Shown here in pieces: positions 1-8,692 of a stretch of DNA of 64,000 nt. Source of the DNA: an uncultured Treponema sp. (GTDB lineage: Bacteria; Spirochaetota; Spirochaetia; Treponematales; Treponemataceae); contig CAJUBD010000006.1 in assembly GCA_910584475.1 (NCBI GenBank), positions 101,491 through 165,490 on the forward strand, in the 5' to 3' direction. The notes under the pieces were generated by a model. The model saw nothing but the letters and a program-made list of their open reading frames with translations. It did not search any database and was not told the DNA's origin. The translations under genes and the position numbers were made by a program. Numbering within the stretch: position 1 is the first letter of the stretch; each line of letters begins with the position of its first letter.

Positions 1-1
1 A

Positions 2-328
2 AAAGAGGCTCTCGCCTACTATTCTGAAAAAACGGGATTTCGTGTGACGCTTGAGGTCGCTCTTTTGTCCGGAAAAAATTCGGATGGAAAAAGCGCGGAA
101 AAAATCGCGGAATTCGCGCGCGCGATTTCCGCCAATGTCAATCTAATCGCTTGGAACGAGGTGGAAGGCTTGCCGTTTTTGAGTCCCAGCCGCGAAGAAT
201 GCGACGCATTTTTGAAAATCTTGCGGAATTCCGATGTTAACGCCACTTTGCGCAGACGGCGAGGAAGCAAAATCGGCGGCGCATGCGGTCAGCTCGGAAG
301 CGCAGGAAATTTTCGCCAAGAAATCTGA
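2..328 (+). CDS. rlmN: 23S rRNA (adenine-2503-C2) methyltransferase, C-terminal fragment
   Basis: This is the last ~108 residues of a radical-SAM RlmN; the gene begins left of the window. RlmN methylates C2 of A2503 in 23S rRNA (and A37 of some tRNAs). The visible part has the family's C-terminal signature: NLIAWNEVEGLPFLSP (usually NLIPxNPxxG), then a spacing to LRRRRGSKIGGACGQL, which matches the usual VRxxRGxDIxAACGQL with the conserved cysteine. The upstream codons stay open in the same frame to base 2. The radical-SAM CxxxCxxC motif lies outside the window. Function is inferred from family knowledge. Confidence 0.85.
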   Translation, partial: KEALAYYSEKTGFRVTLEVALLSGKNSDGKSAEKIAEFARAISANVNLIAWNEVEGLPFLSPSREECDAFLKILRNSDVNATLRRRRGSKIGGACGQLGSAGNFRQEI

Positions 329-420
329 AATTTTTGCGATTTGCACTTGCAAATTTTCGGCTTATGGTTTAAAATATAGTTAACACCAAAAGTCATTTTC
401 CAAAGGAGTTCATATAAAAA

Positions 421-621
421 ATGCAAAAAAAGATATTTGTTGACGGAATGTTTGACGATGATGTGGCGGCAAAAGTCGCTGCGGCGGTAAAGGCGGTGGC
501 GGGCGTTACGAACTGCGAGGCGAACCCGATGAAGGCGCAGGTTGTCGTAGATTTCGACGGCGCGGATGAAGGCGCGATTGACGCGGCGATAAATTCTGCG
601 GGCGCGACCGTTCTCGGCTGA
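421..621 (+). CDS. HMA-like (heavy-metal-associated fold) small protein lacking CxxC
   Basis: A 66-residue protein with the pattern of a copper-chaperone/HMA domain: KIFVDGM near the N terminus, a helix VAAKVAAAVKAVAGV, a strand QVVVDFDG and a C-terminal AINSAGATV. In HMA proteins GM is followed by CxxC, which binds the metal; here the stretch is GMFDDDV, so both ligand cysteines are gone, although one cysteine (NCEAN) remains later. An AAGGAG ribosome site lies 12 nt upstream. It stands alone between rlmN and leuC. It may be an HMA-fold protein that no longer binds soft metals; the function is unknown. Confidence 0.65.
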   Translation: MQKKIFVDGMFDDDVAAKVAAAVKAVAGVTNCEANPMKAQVVVDFDGADEGAIDAAINSAGATVLG

Positions 622-686
622 CCGTCCTTTCATCAAACGCAAATAAAAATAAAAATTCATAATTAATTTTAGTTCCGGGGAATGAA

Positions 687-1973
687 ATGGGAAAAACCAT
701 AGCGCAAAAAATTTTCGAAAGCCATCTTTTGGAAAAGCCATTTAAAGATACTTATATTTTGAAACTTGACAGAGTTTTCTGTCACGAAATCACCACGCCG
801 ATCGCCATAAATGATTTGGCGGAACGCGGAATGGATCGCGTTTTCGACTGCGAGAAAATCAAGGCGGTAGTCGATCATGTGACTCCGGCAAAAGATTCCA
901 AGACCGCCGAACAGGAAAAAATCCTTCGCGAATGGGCGAAGCGCAACGGAATCAAGGATTTCTTCGACATCGGCGCGAACGGCGTTTGCCACGCGATTTT
1001 TCCCGAAAAAGGATTCGTGCGGCCGGGCTTTACCGTCATTATGGGAGACAGTCACACTTGCACGCATGGGGCGTTCGGGGCGTTTGCGGCGGGCGTGGGC
1101 ACGACAGATTTGGAAGTGGGCATCCTCAAGGGAGTTTGCTCTTTCAAAGAGCCGAAGTCGATAAAATTCGTTTTGAACGGAAAGCTGCGGCAAGGCGTTT
1201 TTGCAAAAGATGTCATCCTTTACCTGATTTCAAAAATCGGCGTGAACGGCGCGACGAACTGTGTCGTGGAATTCACAGGTCCCGTCGTTGACAATTTCGG
1301 CATGGAAGAGCGGATGACGCTTTGCAACATGGCGGTGGAAGCTGGCGCGACGAGCGGAATCTGTTTTCCCGACATGACTACGGTGGAATATCTTTGGCCT
1401 TTCATCGAAAAAGAATTCTCCTCGAAGGAAGCCGCGCTCGCAGAATACTCAAAGTGGAAAAGCGACGCTGACGCGCAATACGAAAAGACAATCACGCTCG
1501 ACCTTTCAGACCTCGAGCCTCTCGCCACTGTAGGCTACAAGCCCGACCAAGTGAAAAAAGTCTCGGAACTTTCCGGCACGAAAGTCGATCAAATTTATAT
1601 CGGCTCTTGCACGAATGGAAGAATTTCCGATTTGCGTATCGCGGCCGAGATTCTAAAAGGAAAGCGCATCGCGAAAAACGTCCGCGCCATAGTAAGCCCT
1701 GCCACGCCGAAAGTCTACAGGCAGGCCTTGGACGAAGGGATCATTTCAATTTTCATGGACGCGGGCTTCTGCGTCACGAATCCGACTTGCGGCGCGTGTC
1801 TCGGAATGTCGAACGGAGTTTTGGCTTCGGGCGAAGTGTGCGCCTCCACCACGAACCGCAATTTCAACGGTCGCATGGGAAAGGGCGGAATGGTGCATTT
1901 GATGAGCCCTGCCACAGCCGCGGCTACGGCAATTGCCGGCACAATCACGAATTCCCAATTATTTACAAAATAA
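687..1973 (+). CDS. leuC: 3-isopropylmalate dehydratase, large subunit
   Basis: Large subunit of isopropylmalate isomerase (2- to 3-isopropylmalate, leucine synthesis; [4Fe-4S] enzyme in the cytoplasm). At 428 residues it has the length of the shorter, archaeal-like LeuC/HacA class. Visible motifs are MGDSHTCTHGAFG, IGSCTNGR with the first cluster cysteine, and NPTCGACLGM with the other two. The ATG at 687 has GGGG six bases upstream. leuD follows, but a 144-bp hairpin element is inserted between the two genes. No other leu gene is in the window, so homoaconitase-like or related substrates cannot be excluded. Confidence 0.92.
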   Translation: MGKTIAQKIFESHLLEKPFKDTYILKLDRVFCHEITTPIAINDLAERGMDRVFDCEKIKAVVDHVTPAKDSKTAEQEKILREWAKRNGIKDFFDIGANGVCHAIFPEKGFVRPGFTVIMGDSHTCTHGAFGAFAAGVGTTDLEVGILKGVCSFKEPKSIKFVLNGKLRQGVFAKDVILYLISKIGVNGATNCVVEFTGPVVDNFGMEERMTLCNMAVEAGATSGICFPDMTTVEYLWPFIEKEFSSKEAALAEYSKWKSDADAQYEKTITLDLSDLEPLATVGYKPDQVKKVSELSGTKVDQIYIGSCTNGRISDLRIAAEILKGKRIAKNVRAIVSPATPKVYRQALDEGIISIFMDAGFCVTNPTCGACLGMSNGVLASGEVCASTTNRNFNGRMGKGGMVHLMSPATAAATAIAGTITNSQLFTK

Positions 1974-1986
1974 ATTTTTAGGAGCG

Positions 1987-2130
1987 TTTCTAATGCGCAC
2001 TGAAATGTCGCGCGTATTTGAACTCCGAGTTTGCGTCGCAAACTCTTTTATTTGAATTGTCCGCTTACGCGGACTAATTAAGCATCCTCGAAAACTGAAG
2101 TTTTCCGCGGTGCTTAATTTTAAGGGAGCG
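1987..2130 (+). repeat. Four-hairpin mobile repeat, copy E1 (in the leuD ribosome site)
   Basis: An insertion of 144 bp between leuC and leuD, counting one copy of the flanking duplication. GGAGCG occurs at 1981-1986 and again at 2125-2130, where it is part of the leuD Shine-Dalgarno. Inside are four hairpins: an imperfect one around AATGCGC with loop ACTGAAATGTC; GAGTTTGC/GCAAACTC; TCCGC/GCGGA; and a nested one with outer TTAAGCA/TGCTTAA and inner GAAAACT/AGTTTTC. The same order and geometry recur in copy E2 (39852-39995) with different stem sequences. Confidence 0.8.
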
Positions 2131-2134
2131 AAAA

Positions 2135-2668
2135 ATGAAACAGTTCGGTGGTCCGGTTCTTTTTTTGGACAGGTCTGACATCAATACGGATGAAATAATT
2201 CCCGCAAAATATTTGACGGAAAACACAAAGCAGGCTCTCAAGCCATATTTGCTCGAGGACCTGAAGCTTGAAGGATTCGACCCGAAGACCGATGTGGTCG
2301 GAAAGAAAGTCATAATCACGCGCGAGAATTTCGGATGCGGCTCAAGCCGCGAGCACGCTCCATGGGCGCTTGAAGTGAACGGAATCTATGTCGTAGTCGC
2401 CTCGAATTTCGCGCGCATTTTCAGGCAGAACATGTTCAACTGCGGAATGCTAGCCGTGGAAATGGACAAAAAATCAATCGAAGACATGTTCCACACGTTC
2501 GCCGAAAAGGACACCGAATGCAAGATAGTCATAAATGACGACGGAACGGCAAAGGTGAAGCTCATCGCAGGCTCGCTTTCGAAAAGCTATCCGTTCAAAT
2601 TGGACGGCTTTGAAAAAGCGCTCGTGGAAAAGGAAGGCTGGATAGGCTATGCCGACAGCAAATTCTAG
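2135..2668 (+). CDS. leuD: 3-isopropylmalate dehydratase, small subunit
   Basis: Small subunit that completes the LeuCD isomerase and supplies the substrate-recognition swivel domain. At 177 residues it has the usual length of the short LeuD class. The conserved block GCGSSREHAPWAL and the N-terminal DINTDEIIPAKYL are both present, along with the following ASNFARIFRQN. The start ATG has GGGAGCG upstream; that ribosome site is one end of the duplicated target of element E1, so the insertion kept translation signals but lengthened the leuC-leuD gap to about 160 bp. Translational coupling with leuC is therefore unlikely. Confidence 0.93.
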   Translation: MKQFGGPVLFLDRSDINTDEIIPAKYLTENTKQALKPYLLEDLKLEGFDPKTDVVGKKVIITRENFGCGSSREHAPWALEVNGIYVVVASNFARIFRQNMFNCGMLAVEMDKKSIEDMFHTFAEKDTECKIVINDDGTAKVKLIAGSLSKSYPFKLDGFEKALVEKEGWIGYADSKF

Positions 2669-2776
2669 GAATTTCTTCCAATTTATCATGCAATAATAAA
2701 AAGCCTGCCATTTTGGTATAGGCGTTGTTTGATAAAGCGATACAAGGTAAACCTGCCGTAATTTGGGACATTGTTT

Positions 2777-2830
2777 GGGCATTTTTTCCCTTTGGAATCT
2801 TTTAAAAATAACCAAAGGGAGGGGATGCCC
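2777..2830. terminator. Nested hairpin between convergent leuD and the p83/100 gene
   Basis: GGGCAT (2777-2782) pairs with ATGCCC (2825-2830), and inside them CCCTTTGG pairs with CCAAAGGG. It sits in the gap between two convergent genes, 110 bp after leuD and 15 bp from the end of the minus-strand gene. A T-rich run lies in the left arm. It is a plausible bidirectional terminator, but neither side has a clean long U tract. Confidence 0.5.
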
Positions 2831-2844
2831 ACTCCCTACACGGA

Positions 2845-4491
2845 TTATCTTGCGTTGTCTCCTATGTTTTGCACCGTTCCGGAAACCGCGTCCACCGCTT
2901 GCTTTATCGTGATCGTCAATTCGTTCAAATCCAAAAGCAAAGGCTGACCCGCAATGTCTGTTACCATATAGCCAGCCGATGTCTTGACAATCGGAGAATT
3001 GGGGCTTACGGGAACAGGACTTTTCTTTATGAGATTCAAGTTCGCGTCATATTTTGCGACATTGTGCATAATCTTGTCTTTTATGACCACGAGATATTCG
3101 CTTCCGTCTTGGACGAGCACTGAATTGTCGCTCAGGACCTCTTCGGATTCCTTTGTTATTTCGAGAGAATTTTGGTCGATTATCACAAGTTTTACCGCGC
3201 TGTTGCCTTTGTTCTCGCCGGCGATTGCTATGAAGCCGTCCGAAGTCTCGTGCATAGCGCGTCCGCGAATTACGTCAAGTTCTGATTCTTGAACTACGCT
3301 TCCGTTCGAGGCGTTCACCTTTACGATGCTTGAATTTAGGCTTGAAGTGTTCGCAAGGTTCAAGCCGTATACAGTGGCAGCGTTTTCGTTTGCCGTCTCT
3401 TTTTCTGCGACCGCCTGCTGGTCTTGAGAAATGCTCTTTCGCTCTTCCTGCGCCTCTGACTGCTTTTTGTCTGCGACCGCCTGCTGGTCGCTCGCAGTTT
3501 GCTTCGCCTCGTCGGCGTCCTTTTGCGCTTCCTCTGCCTTTTCTTCTTGTTTCGCCTCTTCTTCGCGGGCTTGCTCCGCCTCTTCCTGCGCTTGCTTTGC
3601 CTCTTCCTGCGCCTGCTCGTCGTCGGGATTTTCATCGGCTTTCTTCTGCGCTTCCTCTGCCTTTTCTTCAGCCTGTCTTGTCTCTTCTTTCTTTTCTTCT
3701 AATTTCGCCTTTTCTTCGTCGGCGTTTTTCTGCGCCTGCGTGGCTTCTTTCTGCGCCTCCTGCGCTTTTTCCGTCGCTTGCTCCGCTTCGCGCTCCTTTA
3801 TGTCGACCATTTCCTTCCGCGCGTCGATGTTCTTGTCGTCATCTTCCTGCATGGAGGAAATTACTTCTTTGTCGCTTATGACGCTCGTGTCGACTGCGCT
3901 AAGTCCGCCCGAGACATCGGAAACCGGAATGACGATTTGAGAATTGCCGGGCCATTCTGCGTACTTCGTGGAAAGCCCCGCCTTTTCGGCGGTGAGGTTG
4001 TTTGTGACAATTTCCTTGTATTTGGATTTGAAAATGTCGAGGTTCTTCCGATAGACTGCGTTGTATACGGTGACGAAAGTCGCGATTGTCTGTGCGTCGG
4101 CGGAAGAATATCCATAGGCCGCGCTCAAATAGCCCGCGATGATGTGGCGCAAGTTTCTGATATGATCCACTTCCGCGTCCGCGCCGAGAATGAGAATGTC
4201 GGCATCCAATTTTTCTTTTGTAGAAGGATCAATCGCGTGAATGACAGAATATTTTTGCCCATTGCCGGTCGTGCCTGCGGTATTCGCGTTGGCGGCGATG
4301 GCTTGCCCAAGTCCTGTTCCAATCGCCCTGATTTGTTCGAGCGTGTTTACTACGGAGTGCGGACCTGTGTAGTTTTCGAACACGATGGTTTGATCTACCG
4401 AACGCAGTTCATCCTCGTCGACCGAAATCGCGAAAACCGACGAGACGGAGGCGAAAAGCACCGCCACGAATCCAAATGCAATTTTTCTCAT
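2845..4491 (-). CDS. p83/100-family periplasmic coiled-coil protein
   Basis: A 548-residue exported protein of the spirochete p83/100 (Borrelia P83/Treponema p83/100) family. It starts with a signal peptide (MRKIAFGFVAVLFA, cleavage near SVFA), then a family N-terminal domain beginning SVDEDELRSVDQTIVF. A long charged coiled coil of Glu/Lys/Ala/Gln repeats (roughly residues 225-380) is followed by a C-terminal beta-rich domain. I chose the ATG at 4491, not 4581, because the signal peptide begins there and AAGGAG lies upstream. TTGACA occurs about 60 bp upstream as a likely -35. The cellular role is unknown; related proteins are immunodominant antigens. Confidence 0.85.
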   Translation of the reverse strand: MRKIAFGFVAVLFASVSSVFAISVDEDELRSVDQTIVFENYTGPHSVVNTLEQIRAIGTGLGQAIAANANTAGTTGNGQKYSVIHAIDPSTKEKLDADILILGADAEVDHIRNLRHIIAGYLSAAYGYSSADAQTIATFVTVYNAVYRKNLDIFKSKYKEIVTNNLTAEKAGLSTKYAEWPGNSQIVIPVSDVSGGLSAVDTSVISDKEVISSMQEDDDKNIDARKEMVDIKEREAEQATEKAQEAQKEATQAQKNADEEKAKLEEKKEETRQAEEKAEEAQKKADENPDDEQAQEEAKQAQEEAEQAREEEAKQEEKAEEAQKDADEAKQTASDQQAVADKKQSEAQEERKSISQDQQAVAEKETANENAATVYGLNLANTSSLNSSIVKVNASNGSVVQESELDVIRGRAMHETSDGFIAIAGENKGNSAVKLVIIDQNSLEITKESEEVLSDNSVLVQDGSEYLVVIKDKIMHNVAKYDANLNLIKKSPVPVSPNSPIVKTSAGYMVTDIAGQPLLLDLNELTITIKQAVDAVSGTVQNIGDNAR

Positions 4492-4685
4492 TTTGTCTGT
4501 TCTCCTTATTTGGCAATTCTTGTCTAAACATAATAGACCTTGTGAAGAAACCTTTGTCAATTTCTCCTTAAGGTCTGACAACTTTTCAAGCTAAAGCCTT
4601 GCAAAGTTGTTGCTTGCTGGAGGCGCGTGTTCGGAGAACTGAATTTTCCGAACATGTCCAATTTTATTGTCGTATCATTATACTA

Positions 4686-6485
4686 CTATTTGTTTATTTC
4701 TGCAAGTTTTTTATATGCTTTTCTTGATTTTTCTTTTGTCATCTTTCCATGCTGCGGCATAGAAAGATTCGATAGGATGCCGAGCGTTTTTTCAAAAAAA
4801 CTCTTTTTGCACATAAAATCGCACAAAGCGCACGCCGTATCGCATACTTCGCAAAGCAGGGCTTCCTTGCGCGCAGGAGCTTTTCTTGCAAGACTTGCGA
4901 GGGCATCCATTACAACTCCGTCAGGATCGTACGGACTGGCTTGTATTGCCTTCAGCGCGGGCACAAGCACGGATTCGTCGGTCTCGGAAATCAGGACGCG
5001 GCTCAAGTAGTCTGCCGCGTCCTTTGTGCCGAAAAGTCCGAGCGTGGATATTACGGCGATTTGTTCGCCGAGCGCAAAGTAAGCGCCTTGATCCTCGGGT
5101 ATTCTTGCAATGCCATTGTGCCGAGTGTTCTTTATCGAAAGGTATTCGTCCATTACGAACTTCGCGTCTTTCCAAAAGCTTTTTTCGGATGAGGCGTATC
5201 CTCCTTCCCGCAGAGTTTTTTGCCTGGACTTTTTAGGCGCATCATACATTCTCTTGTAGTCCGAATTTGTCGAAGCGTAAAGCGCGTCGTAATTTGCAGA
5301 TAGCTTTTTTGTGGTCTTTTTTTGCGAAACTCCATGCAAAATTTTCCAGCCGGTTACGGTCCACGAACTCGAAGTGAAAACTATGTTTCCGCCGTCGCCA
5401 TAAAGCACATAGTCATATACAGTTTTGTTTTTGTTCAAAGGAAATTTTATCGCGCGGACACGCCGGCCTGTGGAAGTGTAGATTGCCGCCGTCGGAGCGT
5501 CTGCCATGAAAATTCCGCTGGGGGTAGCCGTGACATAGCTTGCCTTTTTTATTTCGGGAACAGTGAAAGAGCGGAGAAGTTTCGCGGCTTGAGTGTTTAT
5601 GATATGCACTTGAAGTCCTTTCGGAGAGGGGCTTACTACGGCGTAAAGCATGTCCGAATCAAGGCGCGCGAATTTTACGCCTTCCGCCAAATTTATGCCT
5701 GTAAAAGTCCATTTTGAAAAAGAATCTCCGCTTTCCTCGTCGATGGCGCAAAGGCCGAGGCTTCCGTCAGCGAAGGCGAGCAGCACTCCTTCCGGGACTG
5801 AAAGTGAATTCACCACGCGGGAAGCGAATACTATGCGCTCGATTTGCTCGCCGAAAGGCGAAATCCTCAAGCCGACGGTCTTTCCGTCTTCCTCCGCGTC
5901 CAAGAACACGACGAGCGTTCCGTCCGAAAATTCGGCGGCGGGAAGGGATGCGTCGAGGAATCCGCTCGTCATAGACCATTTTCGGATGCCGTTCGCGCCG
6001 AAGCATGCGATGGAGTCCTTTCCGAAAGCGAACATTCTTCCGTCGCGTCCGAAAAACGGCGCGCACTTCGCCTCAAAGCCGATTTCTTTTGTCCACAAGA
6101 CTTTTCCGCGCGGATTTATAAAGCACAGTTTTTTGTTTCTCAAGGGAACGGCGAGAAAGTCGTCATTGTCGGCGGATATGAAATTTAAAGTGGCTGATGG
6201 GAGCGAGCCTTTCCAAAGAATTGTTCCGTCTTCCGTAAATGAAGTAATCATGCTTCCGTCGGTCAAGTCCGCCCATCCATAAGAAGTCTTGACAGGACGC
6301 GTAAGCGAACTTCCGCCCAGCACGGAAAGCCATGCGTGAGGAATCTTCGAAAGGTCGATGTCTCCCATCAGCGTGGACGATGCTTCATTCGAAAGCGTTC
6401 CTGCAAGTCCTGCGTCCGCACAAAATGCGCGAGCGGCAAAGAGAATGAAAATAAAAGACAAAAATCGGCGTTTAAAAATGTTCAC
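4686..6485 (-). CDS. Exported PQQ-type beta-propeller protein with helical C-terminal region
   Basis: 599 residues starting at a GTG (6485) that overlaps the rlmD stop as GTGA, so the two genes are translationally coupled. The N terminus is a signal peptide (FKRRFLSFIFILFAARAFC). Residues ~30-390 look like a beta-propeller with repeated strands such as TEDGTILWKGSL, NPRGKVLWTKEI and GANGIRKWSM, the pattern of PQQ/Trp-like blades. The last ~170 residues resemble HEAT-like helices (DAADYLSRVL, VLVPALKAIQASP) and may bind other envelope proteins. No catalytic motif was found. It is probably a periplasmic scaffold; treponeme homologues are also uncharacterised. Confidence 0.6.
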   Translation of the reverse strand: MNIFKRRFLSFIFILFAARAFCADAGLAGTLSNEASSTLMGDIDLSKIPHAWLSVLGGSSLTRPVKTSYGWADLTDGSMITSFTEDGTILWKGSLPSATLNFISADNDDFLAVPLRNKKLCFINPRGKVLWTKEIGFEAKCAPFFGRDGRMFAFGKDSIACFGANGIRKWSMTSGFLDASLPAAEFSDGTLVVFLDAEEDGKTVGLRISPFGEQIERIVFASRVVNSLSVPEGVLLAFADGSLGLCAIDEESGDSFSKWTFTGINLAEGVKFARLDSDMLYAVVSPSPKGLQVHIINTQAAKLLRSFTVPEIKKASYVTATPSGIFMADAPTAAIYTSTGRRVRAIKFPLNKNKTVYDYVLYGDGGNIVFTSSSWTVTGWKILHGVSQKKTTKKLSANYDALYASTNSDYKRMYDAPKKSRQKTLREGGYASSEKSFWKDAKFVMDEYLSIKNTRHNGIARIPEDQGAYFALGEQIAVISTLGLFGTKDAADYLSRVLISETDESVLVPALKAIQASPYDPDGVVMDALASLARKAPARKEALLCEVCDTACALCDFMCKKSFFEKTLGILSNLSMPQHGKMTKEKSRKAYKKLAEINK

Positions 6486-7699
6486 TTTTTCACACAAGTT
6501 AAGAATGTTTCTAGGTGGCTGGTCTGCGGATAGAAATCCAAAAGCCACGCTTCTTCGATACTATAACCGTTTTGCTCGAATCTTGCAACATCTCTCGCCT
6601 GTGTCGCCGTGTCGCAGGAAAGGTACGCGATTTTCGGAATTCCGCTTTCGCAAAGCCAGTCGCAAACTTCCTTTTCCATTCCGCTGCGCGGCGGATCCGC
6701 GAAAACCAAGTCGAAATCGCCGCCTTGCCTTGCCACGGATTCCGCGTGATATTTTACGAAGTTCGCTCCGCTCACGGCGAAAGTCGAATGTGGAACGCCC
6801 GCCATATTCTGCTCGGCGAAGACAACCGCGCCCTTGTTGTGCTCGACCATCGTGACGCGCGAAAATCTTTCGGCGAGAAAAACGGAAAAAGTTCCGCAGC
6901 CTGAATACAAGTCAAGCGCGTGATTTCCTGAAAGTCCTTCCATAATCATCGGAATGGCAAGTTCGAGCATTCCGACATTGGACTGGAAAAATCCCTTCGC
7001 GTCGAACGAGATTTTTTTTCCGCAAAGATTTATTTCGACTGGATTTTGCGAAATCGTTTGCGATGAATTTCGGCAGGCGCGGAATTTTTTTCCGCGCCTG
7101 ATTTTTTCCGCCGCGCCGGATTTTGGCGGATTTATTGTCGAAGAAATTTCTGCGATTGTAAGATTCGGATTTGCGCGGTCGCTCCCGAAAACGATGGCTC
7201 GCTCTTTCGGGCGGCTTTTTTGCGGAACTTCGGAAAGCCATCGGTTTATTTCCGGAGCGGCGACGGGGCAGTTATCCAAAGCGATGACATTGTTTGATGT
7301 ACGCTCCTGCAATCCGCCTGAAAGGAATTCCATTCGGTTTCTGTAGCCAAGCGGATTTTTTGAAATCACTTTTATCTGGGGAAGTTTCACTCCGGCACGC
7401 GCGAATGTGTCGAGCATTATCTGCTTTTTGAGTTCCAATTGGAAATTGTAGTCTGCGTGCATTATGTTGCAGCCGCCGCATTTTTGGTATAGAGGGCAGG
7501 GCGGCCTGACTCTTCGCGGAGACGGCTTGAGGATTTCTATGATTTTCGCCTCGTCATAGCCTCGAGTGTTTCTTGTGATTTCGACTCTCAAGGTCTCTTC
7601 GGGGAGGGAAAAGGGAATAAAAACGCTTTTTTCGTTGAATTTTCCTAAAGATTTTCCCCCAAAAATCATTTTATGTGTTATAATATCTATTGTAGCCAT
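6482..7699 (-). CDS. rlmD: 23S rRNA (uracil-C5)-methyltransferase, RlmD/TrmA family
   Basis: SAM-dependent m5U methyltransferase of the RumA/RlmD family, likely for U1939 of 23S rRNA. Visible in order: a TRAM-like N-terminal domain, CPLYQKCGGCNIMH (cysteines for the [4Fe-4S] cluster), the SAM site LDLYSGCGTFSVFLA, FADPPRSG, and YLSCDTATQARD with the catalytic cysteine. I chose ATG 7699 because a TTGAAA-17-TATAAT promoter ends six bases before it; the mRNA is predicted to be leaderless. The gene is divergent from the hydrolase at 7737. RlmC or TrmA specificity cannot be excluded, so the symbol is provisional. Confidence 0.82.
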   Translation of the reverse strand: MATIDIITHKMIFGGKSLGKFNEKSVFIPFSLPEETLRVEITRNTRGYDEAKIIEILKPSPRRVRPPCPLYQKCGGCNIMHADYNFQLELKKQIMLDTFARAGVKLPQIKVISKNPLGYRNRMEFLSGGLQERTSNNVIALDNCPVAAPEINRWLSEVPQKSRPKERAIVFGSDRANPNLTIAEISSTINPPKSGAAEKIRRGKKFRACRNSSQTISQNPVEINLCGKKISFDAKGFFQSNVGMLELAIPMIMEGLSGNHALDLYSGCGTFSVFLAERFSRVTMVEHNKGAVVFAEQNMAGVPHSTFAVSGANFVKYHAESVARQGGDFDLVFADPPRSGMEKEVCDWLCESGIPKIAYLSCDTATQARDVARFEQNGYSIEEAWLLDFYPQTSHLETFLTCVKK

Positions 7700-7705
7700 T
7701 TCGCT

Positions 7706-7734
7706 ATTATAACATATTGTAGACGGAGTTTCAA
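7706..7734 (-). promoter_or_regulatory. Consensus promoter of rlmD, leaderless
   Basis: On the minus strand TTGAAA (7734-7729) and TATAAT (7711-7706) are separated by exactly 17 bp. The -10 is followed by AGCGAA and then the rlmD ATG at 7699, so the transcript should start at or next to the start codon. There is no Shine-Dalgarno sequence. The -35 overlaps the leader of the divergent hydrolase gene. Confidence 0.75.
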
Positions 7735-7736
7735 TT

Positions 7737-8672
7737 ATGACAACAAACACATTCTACCAAAAAATGGAAGACGGAACGGAAGTGAACGTCATGCGCTGGA
7801 TTCCCGATGGCGACATAAGGGGGATCGTGCAGATGAGCCACGGCATGGCAGAACACGCCGCGCGCTATGACAAGATGGGCACGATTTTCGCCGAACATGG
7901 ATTCGTTTTCTGCGCGCATGATCATCGCGGGCACGGAAGGACGGCCCTCAAGGCGCAGGAAACCGGGGAGGGTGATTTCGGGCATCTTTCGGACAAGGAC
8001 GGATTTGACAAAGTCGTAGGCGACCTCAACGAAGTTCTGTCGAAACTAAAAGAAGACTATCCGCAGAAAAAGACGTTCTTGATAGGACATTCGTTCGGCT
8101 CTTTCGTGTCGCAGTCTTTCATCGAGCAATACGGCGAAAAGATTGACGGCGTGGTGCTATGCGGCACGGCGGGTCCCCGAGTAGGATTCATGCGGATGGC
8201 GAAATTCATTTTCGGCTTGTCAAAGATTTTCGGAAAAAGGCATCGCTCAAAGTTTTGCTATTGGTGCGCGTTCAGTTCGTACAACAAGCGCATCAAAAAC
8301 CCGAAGACGCAGATGGACTGGCTTTCCCGCAACGAGTTCAACGTGGAAATGTACACATCGGACAAATGGTGCGGCGTGCTTCCGACGGCTGGTTTTTTCC
8401 ACGATTTGGCAAGCGGCCTCGTGAAGATTCACTCTCCAGAAGCCATGAAGCGCATTCCGCAAAAGCTTCCCGTGTATTTTATCTATGGCGGAGAAGACCC
8501 TGTGGGCGACTACGGCAAGACAATCGAGAATCTCGCTTCAGTCTACAAGTCAAACGGAATGAGCGATGTTGAGATCAAGTCATGGCCGGAAGACAGGCAT
8601 GAAATCTTCAACGAAGTGGATGGAGACGACGTAATAGAAGACACTGTAAAGTGGCTTGAAAAACATCTTTAA
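7737..8672 (+). CDS. Alpha/beta hydrolase, monoacylglycerol-lipase/lysophospholipase-like
   Basis: A 311-residue serine hydrolase of the COG2267 (lysophospholipase/monoglyceride lipase) type. The oxyanion-hole motif is QMSHGMAEHAARYD, a strand motif is DHRGHGRT, the nucleophile elbow is IGHSFGSF (Ser), a C-terminal Asp is in YGGEDPVGDYG and the His is in PEDRHEIFNE. Likely substrates are monoacylglycerols or lysophospholipids; this is family inference. No signal peptide is seen, so it is probably cytoplasmic. GGAG lies 11 nt upstream of the start. It diverges from rlmD and precedes pcnB. Confidence 0.8.
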   Translation: MTTNTFYQKMEDGTEVNVMRWIPDGDIRGIVQMSHGMAEHAARYDKMGTIFAEHGFVFCAHDHRGHGRTALKAQETGEGDFGHLSDKDGFDKVVGDLNEVLSKLKEDYPQKKTFLIGHSFGSFVSQSFIEQYGEKIDGVVLCGTAGPRVGFMRMAKFIFGLSKIFGKRHRSKFCYWCAFSSYNKRIKNPKTQMDWLSRNEFNVEMYTSDKWCGVLPTAGFFHDLASGLVKIHSPEAMKRIPQKLPVYFIYGGEDPVGDYGKTIENLASVYKSNGMSDVEIKSWPEDRHEIFNEVDGDDVIEDTVKWLEKHL

Positions 8673-8684
8673 ATTGGGTATAAT
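8656..8684 (+). promoter_or_regulatory. Promoter of pcnB, near-leaderless
   Basis: TTGAAA (8656-8661), 17 bp, TATAAT (8679-8684), then eight bases and the GTG start of pcnB. The -35 lies inside the last codons of the hydrolase gene. The predicted leader is 1-3 nt. Confidence 0.7.
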
Positions 8685-8692
8685 AAGGCATC

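Noticed and set aside
3330..3881. Long plus-strand ORFs opposite the p83/100 gene
   Set aside because: They mirror the repetitive Glu/Lys/Ala coiled-coil codons of the minus-strand gene and have no supporting signals.
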